64,000 nt of DNA from Himantopus leucocephalus (taxonomy: Eukaryota; Chordata; Aves; Charadriiformes; Recurvirostridae), in assembly GCA_003993805.1 (NCBI GenBank), contig RSEF01000001.1, forward strand, positions 212,930,727-212,994,726. Reading direction: 5' to 3'. The notes beneath the pieces were generated by a model that had not been told where the DNA came from, made no database searches, and was given only the letters and a program-made list of their open reading frames with translations. Positions 37,157 to 46,607 of this stretch are shown piece after piece. Every line of letters begins with the position of its first letter. The first letter of the stretch is position 1. The position numbers and the translations under genes are program-made.

Positions 37157-39199
37157 AAAAGCAAGCTGAGATTAGGCAGCAGTACATGAGGGATGGCTTC
37201 CGACAAGTAGCAGCTGTACTTTGTAAGGCTTTGCCCGTGTGACAGGATGAGGCATGAAAATATTGGTCTCTAATGGGCATAATTGTGTCGGCAAGCTCTC
37301 CATACACTTAGTTTTCTGCCGTAAGAGAGGACTCTGCTTAAATAGGTCATGTCATTGTAGGGAAAGACTTATCTACACTGGCAAAAGAGCAACATCTATT
37401 TTCCTGTGCAAATAACTCAGCAACAGCTTTTCTACCTAGAAATCTTCTGTGCTTGTATCAACCTAAAGGCTTGTGTGGACAACCTGAAGCTAAAGAAAAA
37501 GGAATATGAAGGACTAAGGGGTTAAAAAAACAAACCTAAACACCCTCCAAACTGTCCTATGCATAACAGCTATGCGTTTACACGGTTTCACTCACCTGTT
37601 CAATTCTCTTCCCCCTACAGGCCTGCTAACTAGTTAGTCCAGCACACCTCATTAGTATTTATATTCTATTGAGTGCTTCATTAGCCTTGGCATTGTATTA
37701 ATGATAGCTGAGGGAAAATAACCCAGAAAGGGAAGCTTTGAAATGGAGTCTACTTAGAATGTGATCAATTGAATAAATATATAATTTCGTTTAAAAGGCT
37801 GGAGGAAAAATTGACCTGAATGTTACTCCCAATCAATATAATATATGGAAATGAGCCGAGGTATCTATTCACTGCTGCCCTTGCTGTTTTCCTGATGGAG
37901 TGTTGATCACGCCCGTACCACCTTTTTATTTTGCTGATGTTGCACTCTTATCCCATTTATTGACAGGAGTAACTACTGGCCTTTACGTTTTCCATCAATG
38001 GATGCCCATTCTTACAGCTCCTGAACGCTTAGCCATGTTGCAGCCATGAAGAGCGTGTGTGTTACCACTTCTGCTGCCGGACTGGGATAGGCAGCAGGGG
38101 GTTGCACGGACAGACTGCCCTGTGTAATGCCGTGCATGCTGACACATGGAAATTCTCCCCACGTGCTCCATAGATGCAAGAGTCTATGTGGCTCCTTGCT
38201 CTGCATGTCCATGATCCCCGCTCTTGATGGGCACCAAGAGGGAAAGTCAGTGCTTGTGTGTGTGTATGTGTCCATTATAAGACATGGGCTCTGTAATGAG
38301 ACAAGCTAGTACATGTTCACATTTAGCTGGTGGCGTAACTACCTGTGTTTTCAGAGCAAAATCTGCGATATAAGTCCCTGCTGCCAGAAAGAAAGGAGGG
38401 GAGCAGGTCTGAGAGCACTAAACTGGGACTTTGAAGGCTGCAAGACTTTTCATATGCAATCCACTGTGAGACTGGGAGTCTTTTCATCTCTCTGCGTCAG
38501 TTTTTCCCTTCCTCCTCCATTTCTTTTCCAGAAGGCCTTTGGGAACCAGGGCTGCCTCTTTGTATATGTTTTTATATTTCTTTTTTTTAAATACTGTTAG
38601 TCTGATCTTGAGTAGAATTTTACAGCCTTGAAATTCTAGTAATGGCTAATAATAATAACTACAGTTGCGTAAACAAGTAGCTGCTGCAAAGACCTGCACT
38701 TAGTGCACTTAGTGACCACATATGTTCAAACATGAAATTTTCCTTGGTGTTTGAATATTTCCAGGCACATACTTACATATACTTATACTCTCTTTTCCCT
38801 CCTTGGACAACTCAGCTAAATTTCAGTCTGCAGGGACTTCATAGATAGGCATACAGTAAGTTTATCACCTTTTTTTTGGTTTAGTTTGCTTATGATGTAT
38901 GCCTTGGTTACTGTAAAGGAATGTCTGGGAGTTGCATAAGCTGTTTTTTAAAGAGCATTCCTCTTGTCACTGTTATTGACATGAAATGGTCTGTGTTTCA
39001 GCAGTTAATTGGTGGCTTAATACGTTTTCAGTGTTCAGCACTCTGCAATTCTGAGATTGCTTTCACTTTGGCTGTGTACAGGAAAATGGGAACATTGGGG
39101 ACCGCGTGTCATTCTTATATCAATAATAGCTGGAAGCTACAGCACTCAGGTCTTAAAAAAAATTATGACACATGAGACCACTTTGTTTTCTCATCATAC

Positions 39200-39303
39200 C
39201 ATGCCTTGAACTGACGTGAAATCATGTGTTGTATGTGTATGGGAGACGTTGCAAAAGCAATGAGGTTCCTGATCCATGCGCTCCTCTATTGATCTTCCTG
39301 ACA
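39200..39303 (-). other. Candidate exon, minus strand, 104 nt, unproven
   Basis: On the minus strand a long pyrimidine tract (ATTTTTTTTCCTGTTTCCAG) ends at 39304. It is followed by 104 nt that stay open in one frame, and the stretch closes with the donor GGCATG/GTATGA. Read with two leading bases from a split codon, the frame gives 34 residues starting SGRSIEERMDQEPHC. I recognise no family. The acceptor is strong and the donor average. No partner exon is identified, so chance remains likely. Confidence 0.2.
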
Positions 39304-40365
39304 CTGGAAACAGGAAAAAAAATAGGATGTTGTACTTTTCCGAAGTTCCTCTAGAGGAGGAACATAAAAAAGCACACATCTTTCTCAGTTAAAGATTTCT
39401 GCTTTCTTTGTAAAGGTTTAACACTGGATTTCCACTCATGTACACTTTATGGAAAGGACCTAGATGAATTCAGAGTGATTGCTCTCCTTGAATGGGATAT
39501 TCCATGTACAAGTTCAATTTGACCCTTGACATATTTTTGCAAGTCAAACAGAAATCACATTAAAATATATCCTCTGCAAGGCTGCCCTCTGCATAATGCA
39601 ATCAATATTGTTTAATTAAAGGATGATACTATTGATTCTAATTAAGCAAAATTGCCTACCTCATTCATTTACAGTTCATATGTGTTCCTAGAGACAAGAT
39701 GATTTAGTACTCTTAATACGACTTTCCATATACAAGAGAAACATACTTACTTTTAAAAAATTTCAGCTACAGCACCCAGTGCCTCATGTCATTTTTCTCT
39801 TGATGAATGGACAATTTGATGTGTATAAACATAATTTTAAAATAATAAATTATGTAAGTGGGCGACCCAAAAGTGCAAACATAGAGTTTTGGAAAATTGA
39901 ATTTTAAAATGTTGGAATCATTAGATTACTGAAAAAGCTCTGCAGCTATTAATGGCACACTTTAATACAGCTTGGAGCTAATATTTTTCACTCCAAATAA
40001 TCTGTCAGGAAATCGTTTCTGCAAGATGTGTGCAAGTGTTGTAGGCTGAGGTGTGCTAAAGAGAAAACCTTATGAGCATATTTATCATTTCATTTGAAGA
40101 GAGGTATCTTGTTTATATCGATACAGTATGCAATCTAATATAAACCATGCAATGGTTATTTATATTCCTTCTTCATGATGGGAACTGACATGTAGCCAAG
40201 GATTAATGACCTTCAGTTCTCTGAAAAGCTACATTTTAATTCTTATTGGGTGATAATTTAAAGAGGCCACTATATATGGGAATATTTTTGTGTTAACCCC
40301 TAGGCTTGGTATGGCCTTAGGATGGCTTGCTTAATTACACTTTTTCATGTTTTCTTTTTTTCTAG

Positions 40366-40389
40366 GAAGATCCATTAGACAGTAATTAG
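40366..40389 (+). other. Candidate terminal-exon start after a strong acceptor, unproven
   Basis: CTTTTTCATGTTTTCTTTTTTTCTAG, ending at 40365, is one of the best acceptor sequences in the window. The next 24 bases read EDPLDSN and a stop in phase 0, while the other two frames stop within a few codons. If this is used, it would be the last coding piece of a transcript followed by a 3' untranslated region, or a noncoding exon. AATAAA does not occur close by; one lies near 41304. Confidence 0.15.
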
Positions 40390-42298
40390 AATATTATGAT
40401 ATAGACTGAAAAATATATTACCCAAGGGCTCCATGTATGATTTTGCAGAGGAGATGTACTATGTATCAAAGAACTGTGAGAGTAATGGATTTAGAAGACA
40501 TTAAGTATAGAGCATTTATGAGAAAATTTAAAATGAAACAAAAATAAGCCAAAGCAATGAAAAGCCTGCTGCCATTTAATGAAAGCAACGAGGTTTGTAA
40601 GTGTCAGCTGATGTACTTGATTTATTTCTGAGATAGACCTGATCTGATTTATTTTCTGAGTAACACCAGCAGATAGGCTTATAAGAACGGCTGTGTTATC
40701 ATCTACATGGAAAATTTCAGCAAAGCAGATGTGGAAATTCCCAACAGAGTTTTACTGATACATAATTTGGAGCAACGCAGTTACAGAGGGTGGGCAATGA
40801 TGTGACAAGTAGTACAGCATAGATTGTTTCGGCAGATACCTGGAGTACTGAAAGCTTGCCAAAAATACTGTTGCTGTGCCAGAGGAGATGGTATAAATTG
40901 TTTTATACAAGTCTGCTTGACTTATTGGTTGTTTGAAATAAGCTTTGATCTTATAGCTAATTTTGCTGAGGGGGAAACTAGTAGCCATGTGGTAGCCAAT
41001 GGACTTCAGATGAATACTTTTCCTGGAGCTGGCCATTCAGTAAAGGGACGTGGGTGATTTTATGATTCATGTCCTCTTATTTAAGAAGAAAAATAGAGCA
41101 ATTAAAAAATACATAATACAGTTAGTATATTCCTTCTCTGTTGCAAAAATGCAGCATCAGATATTATACAGTGTCTCTTCAAGCCCTAAACCTGCAGGGG
41201 TGAATTTTGAAAGTAGCCCAAAGACGCTGGAGGCACTCCAATTTCTTCAAAATTGATCAATCTATTTATATGGCTGCTCCTGTTCTTTGGAAAGTTGAAT
41301 GAATAAATGCAAGAGGAAAACAAAGTTATGAATGGTAAAGGGTCCTTGGGCCCTCAAGCCGAAAGAAAAACATCCTTACAGGTTGTCATTAGTTCTATTT
41401 GAGAATTCTGTCAGATTAGTGAGGGACTGCCAACCAGGACTGATACTAGTCATCTGCACTGGGTTTAATAGATAAAATAAGCCAGGGGTGGTTCAGCAGG
41501 ACAGGGCAGCTCACACCCATATGACTTAACTCTTTCTCCCAGAGGGGTGACTTTTTCCACATATTCAAGTGAGTGGGAACTGTCACCGGGTCAGTGCCAT
41601 CCCTCACTGATCCCAGGGGGGGTCTGGGAGCATGGACGCTGGCCATGACTGTGCCAAAGAGCCCACCAGTGGTTAGCTGGCATGGATGATCATGCACCAG
41701 TGCTTGAAGCTGTATGCTTATCCTGTTTACTTTTTTAACATAGGAATAACCAGGTTATCATCTCCTCACAATTTTGACACTTAGTTAAATCAGGTAGAAA
41801 AGTGTTGATTTTCTCCTGCAGTACCTTGCGTAGATTCAAAGCACAACAGATGAAGTGAAGCCACTGGAGAGATGAAAAACAGGGAGCTATTATCAAGAGA
41901 TCAAGATAAAGGGTAAGGTACCTTGTTATGTTGCATCATGTATCTGCAAGTTTCTACTTATATATAGTCAAATTGTGTCCCCAGATATAGATAACTGAGA
42001 TGAGCCCTTACACAGGTACAGATCAGCACAGAAATTAAACTGCTTGGTAAATGAACAGAGATACAATCCCTGTAGGAAGAAAAAGCGTTGGTTCGGAGGA
42101 GGCAGCGATGTGTAGTAAACTCAAAGCCATTTGGCTGATGGAAACATTTTTCAGCGTAATATGTACCTTATCTTCTATTCCACCTATTCTTTGTTTGCTG
42201 TCCTTGCGTCTCCTGCATGCTGCAGCCAGCTATCTGATTACAGTGATGAAGAGAGCTGCGTGGCACTGAATTTCAGTTGTGCATTGATCTTGCCGGGA

Positions 42299-42304
<6 letters not shown>

Positions 42305-42330
<26 letters not shown>

Positions 42331-42348
42331 CAAAAAACCAAAACAGAN
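42305..42348. repeat. Poly-A tract followed by an ambiguous base
   Basis: 26 A (42305-42330), then A-rich sequence, then a single N at 42348. There is no recognisable SINE or processed pseudogene body upstream, so the tract may be simple sequence or a gap-filling product. Confidence 0.85.
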
Positions 42349-43180
42349 TCTTGGTCACCAGCCAAAAAAATAGGATGTAAGTGGCTCAGAGTCACTGTAT
42401 GATGGGTCAGCTTAACAGGTGCTCTGGATAACTGACATGACAGAACATAATGGTTATTGTGGAGAGGCAGTAATAGTATTGACAGGAACACAGAGGCATT
42501 TAGAAAAAAAAAAAGGAAGAAGCAGATAGAGACATCCATGGTGATGCCAGAGCCAAGTGATTTGTTAACACTTTCTGAATGAGGGCCACTGCATCTTTGC
42601 CACTGGAAGGCTGGTCTGTAGAGTGAATAGATACCTGATATGTTGCATTTGGTAACCTGGACCAAATGCTTATATGTAACCAGATTGAGACAATTAGAGG
42701 GTAATTCGGGTAGATGAAACAAAATCCTCACTTGTAAAAATAATAAACAAAGCACCTAAGCTAGGAAAGAGCCCATTATATTGCTCATTAATTCAAAAAC
42801 TTAGAACTCATTATTAATCTGTAGATTCAATGTATCAAATCATTCTGCAGTTTGTACATGGGCTTACAGGCTTGCCTTGCCCCAGCATGCATGCAGAAGG
42901 GAAAACTGCCAAGGGTAATTTTATCCTCTATTCTCTAGAAAGCACAGATAATGTGCATGCCTAAAGCTTAATCAGAGAGGCTGAAAGAGATCTGGTCTCA
43001 GACGTCCACCCTTGCACAACTGTCTGCTTACGCTGGAGGAAGCGGGCTGCCTTGTATTCATTCCACCATGGCCTCATTCTGCTTTGTAGTAGACTGGGCA
43101 GAACCAGGTCCTCTTGTGTACAACGCTCTGCAAGTGCATCCACCCTCACTGTAGCCTTAAGTAGAGCATACCAAGGACAC

Positions 43181-43472
43181 ATAGAATCATAGAATCATCT
43201 AGGTTAGAAGGGACCTTTAAGATCATCAAGTCCAACCATCAACCTAACACTGCCAAAACCACCACTAAACCATGGCCCTAAGCACCTCGTCCACCTGTCT
43301 GTTAAATACCTCCAGGGATGGTGATTCAACCACTTTCCTGGGCAGCCTGGTCCAATTTTTGATAACTCTTTTGGTGAAGAAGTTTTTCCTAATATCTATC
43401 CTAAACCTTTCCAGGCACAACTTGAGGCCGTTTGCTCTTGTTCTATCGCTTGTTACTTGGGAGAAGAGACCG
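43181..43472 (-). mobile_element. CR1 LINE 3' end, minus strand
   Basis: The left edge is the complement of the CR1 tail repeat (ATAGAATCATAGAATCAT at 43181-43198). It is followed by the complement of the standard 3' region: AGGTTAGAAGGGACCTTTAA, GATCATCAAGTCCAACCATC, and later GGGAGAAGAGACCGA. The element is cut short after about 290 bp, as usual for CR1. It is the least diverged CR1 in the window, so it is probably the youngest of the set. It carries no coding capacity. Confidence 0.95.
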
Positions 43473-44309
43473 ACTTTGAATCTTCAATGTTCGGGTTTAT
43501 TTTGGAAAAAACTATGAGGATGACCTATGAAAAAACTCTTGCTTTCCATTCCTCTGAGGTTTGGCAAAGCTATTTCCTCCCCAGGTTTTTCAGTGGTTTC
43601 CCATTTTCTGTGGGTACTGCAGGCTTCCTTATGGCTGGGTCTCTTCTCTCCTTTGTCTTCCATGCCTCACCCAGAATCATGGAGGTTTCTCCTGCCTCAG
43701 CATCCTCAGATACTCTTTGGGAAGGTGCCCTCGTCTTTCCCCCCAGAGGGCTGCACATGCCCTAGGGTGAAGCAACAAGGAAAATGAGCACCCAGTCCAC
43801 ACTGAGCAACAAAATATTGCAAGTCAGCAAAACACATCCACTTTCTGTCATGATCCATATACACACATTTGTGCAACTTATACACAACATAAGAGAACAG
43901 ATATTCTATCTTATCCCAAATGGATGGGGTGCAACTGCCTAAAGGAGAAAGTACTGAAGTGTGTGCTTGTATTTATGAACTATCTCATTTTCTATACAAT
44001 CTCCATATGTACTAGTGCTTTAAATAGCAAAACCACCTGGGGAGTTGGTAGATTTCATCTACACTATGGAGGTGATGAGCACTGTGTATATCTCAATGTG
44101 CCTCTTCCTTTTAGGGATAAGATGTAGGTGTGCACCACATTTCTGTAAACTCTGGTTTGCCTTAGGAAACAAGAATTGTGAGTGCACTGGAATGGAAGCT
44201 CATTTTTAAAAGAAACTTTTAACTACAGTTAATAGAAGTCAATATTTAAATTATATGTTGTTGGGCGTTTTTAAGCAGGAACGTTTGCCTTATTATTGAA
44301 AAACACTGG

Positions 44310-44374
44310 GTCAAATTGATCTGCTGTATAACTCCCTGATTTCAACAGAATTACAGCAGGGAGAAAACTGTCCT
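44310..44374. repeat. Relic of an ancient amniote repeat
   Basis: GGTCAAATTGATCTGCTGTATAACTCC, then TGATTTCAACAGAATTACAGC, follows the layout of the old repeat whose consensus reads roughly as AACTCCACTGAAGTCAATGGAGTTACACC. It is diverged, and the family name is not certain to me. Confidence 0.4.
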
Positions 44375-44577
44375 ACTTTGTCCAGACAAATGTTGAATTC
44401 CAGCCTGTTATGGTCTTTTCAGTTTGCAACAGGGTGATTTTCTCAGCAGTAGGCAAGAGATTATCTGCTTGGTTTTCTCAGAAACCTCTTTGATTTCCAT
44501 GTAACAGCTGATGACCTGAGTTATATTTCCAGTCATGTTCTATGTTAGCAATTCCAAGGGCTGTGAAAAAAACACCC

Positions 44578-44581
<4 letters not shown>

Positions 44582-44613
<32 letters not shown>

Positions 44614-44614
44614 N
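44582..44614. repeat. Poly-T tract ending in an ambiguous base
   Basis: 32 T (44582-44613), then one N. The single N at the end of a homopolymer matches the pattern at 16238 and 42348. Confidence 0.9.
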
Positions 44615-44879
44615 ATTTGATTCAGGACAGGAACTGAGTGAGATTTAAGTGTACATTTCACAGGGTTCGGTTGAGTTGCTTTATACTCCAGGCTAAGATA
44701 CCAGTATCTCTCAGTACTCTCTCATTCCCATGCCCACATGTACCTTGTACCATAATTCACCCACCTCTATTCTCTTTTCTCCATATTTTGGGAGCAGCAA
44801 AAGCAGAAGAAAAAATGGTTTCCTTTCCCTCAGTTCTATTGGATTGAATGACTAGCTCATCTTTTCTCCTGGATTTCAG

Positions 44880-44900
44880 GGAGGAGTAGGACCTGTCAGG
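44880..44900 (+). other. Candidate 21-nt microexon, unproven
   Basis: The acceptor CTTTTCTCCTGGATTTCAG ends at 44879, and the donor CAGG/GTATGT starts at 44901. The 21 nt between read GGVGPVR in phase 0 and keep the frame. The candidate exon at 45473 lies about 570 bp downstream on the same strand. Microexons that keep the frame are typical of neuronal genes, but a 21-nt match is easily produced by chance. Confidence 0.15.
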
Positions 44901-45472
44901 GTATGTCCTTCTTTATGCTTTTCAGCCACTAGATGTCTCTGATGCTGTAGAAAAAAAAAACAGAAAAAAAGGCATTTGCACCCTGGTAAACAAGAAAAAC
45001 AAAGTTGGAAGTTGATCGTTGTAGAGATTGTCTCTTTGGCCATAGTTTATTGCCCTTTTCTATAATAAATAATTCTAACTTAAAAAGGCCACTCCTCATC
45101 TTTATCTCGATAGTCACATACTCCTTGCCTCTTATTATCAAAAATCAAAAATTAATGTACTAATTTGTCAAGTATCCTCCTCTCTACTAAATTTCCATCT
45201 GGGAAATAGGTAGTCAGTTCTCAGACCTGTGATATTACCTCCACTTTTGAAATGGGAATTGGCTTTTTCAAGGGATCTGAAAGGCCTGAGAATGTGCAGT
45301 GGACTGAGGAAAGTAGATTTGCTGTTCATAAATCAGCTCAGGATAGAGCAAACTCAGGGCAAATTCAGAGGACACAGCATTCAGGAGCAGTAGCAGTAGG
45401 ATCAGTAGCAGCTAATCAACAGGCTTCATAGCATTTTCTCTATCTTTTCTTTTTCCCCCCTTTACCATTCAG

Positions 45473-45547
45473 AAAAACCTTGTTGATGTATCAGCTGGAA
45501 GCAGAGGGAAAAAAAATAATTGTGAAATCTTAAAAAACATTGACAAG
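45473..45547 (+). other. Best candidate coding exon, 75 nt, unproven
   Basis: A long pyrimidine tract (CTATCTTTTCTTTTTCCCCC, then CTTTACCATTCAG) ends at 45472, and a near-consensus donor ACAAG/GTAAGA starts at 45548. The 75 nt between are exactly 25 codons, open only in phase 0; the other two frames contain stops. The peptide starts KNLVDVSAGSRGKKNN and ends ILKNIDK, lysine- and asparagine-rich. I recognise no family. The codon-multiple length and phase 0 at both ends would suit a cassette exon. No neighbouring exon is established, so this is only a lead. Confidence 0.28.
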
Positions 45548-46033
45548 GTAAGAAATTCTTTTCCTGTCCAAGTCCAGTAGCATCCCATAGATGTCAGCAC
45601 AGTGGTATGGTTGGATATAGAAGCTCCTACGTGACTTTGAAAGATATGTCCTTAGATTTTAGGACATCTGAGAACTGTGTCATTTACAACCATGATACTG
45701 AAGTTATTGCAAAAATTTGAGTTCATGGGACTAGGGCAGACAGACCACAGGCTGAATCACGTCTATATAACTTGTGACTAAGCATCAGAAAAAATATATT
45801 GGGATATTATATTGAGGGAAGCAATGTTAAGCTTAACGGTCTTCCAAATGGGAATTTTGCTTTCTGTCTTTCTTAATAAACTTTATACTTTTGAATAACC
45901 TTACTTTGATCTATGGACTAACCTTTAGAGACAGTTCTATGAATTATTTCTGGGGATAAACTTTCTTAATTTCTTCGGTAAACTTCCAGTGCTTACAGAC
46001 TACAGCATCTGAGTGCCAGGCACTGAGAAAAAG

Positions 46034-46073
46034 TGTACTCTTAGCTATGAACTTGTACTCTTAGTTATGAACT
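46034..46073. repeat. Two-copy 20-bp tandem repeat
   Basis: TGTACTCTTAGCTATGAACT at 46034 is followed by the same unit with one change (C to T) at 46054. This is recent slippage. Confidence 0.85.
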
Positions 46074-46478
46074 TTATGTGATTATTAATAATAAGCATGT
46101 GCATGACATTTTATACAGCACTTTCCTAAATAACACTTCTGTTGCATTTGACTTCCAATAGCCATAAATGTGTTCCAATGGTATTTCCAAAATGCTGATC
46201 AAAAGAAAAGTGCATAACCCTAGCCTGTTATTCACTTAAGCCTCAACCAGACTCAACAGTGACATGCCAGATTGATGTCAACAGTTCTTCCCATCTTTTA
46301 CATAATTTACCATGTACAGTTCTGCCTCTCCCTAGAAGTGGATATGCCTTCTTTGCTACAGGGGATGTTTACATTGATACTTTCCATCACCCAGTTATTT
46401 ATACACTTCTGAACTTTTTCTGTAGTGTAACATTTTGCTCTTTGTTCCTTGCTTGGGTCTCCTTTTCTGTTTCCTCAG

Positions 46479-46607
46479 CCACAGCACAGCTCTTGTAACC
46501 GGCATTCCTTTTTTCTTACTGTTCGTTGTTTGGATGTCTGTCCTTTTTGTCTCTCTCTACTTATATTCATACATAAATTAAGTGTAACGGAGATTCTGTT
46601 TGCAAAG
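46479..46607 (+). other. Candidate exon, 129 nt, weak donor, unproven
   Basis: A very long pyrimidine tract (CTTGGGTCTCCTTTTCTGTT, then TCCTCAG) ends at 46478. The next 129 nt are open for 43 codons in phase 0 and end at GCAAAG/GTACTG, a weak donor. The translation is rich in Phe, Leu, Cys and Ser, as expected from any T-rich DNA, so it counts for little. Confidence 0.12.

Larger units (their letters stand above)
37157..43180. other. Unique noncoding DNA
   Basis: No confirmed gene. It holds the exon-like stretches at 39200-39303 (minus) and 40366-40389 (plus), a spliceable stretch with stops in all frames (41822-41912), and the poly-A tract at 42305-42330. The blocks 39540-39690 and 40080-40280 are AT-rich and compact, like conserved noncoding elements. 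Confidence 0.5.

Noticed and set aside
41822..41912. Stretch with the strong acceptor TTTTCTCCTGCAG and donor AAAGG/GTAAGG
   Set aside because: All three frames contain stops, so it cannot be an internal coding exon. It could only be a noncoding-RNA exon, for which I have no evidence.
42273..42755. Longest unbroken minus-strand frame (about 160 codons)
   Set aside because: It runs through the poly-A tract (read as Phe repeats) and the N at 42348. The length comes from low-complexity sequence.
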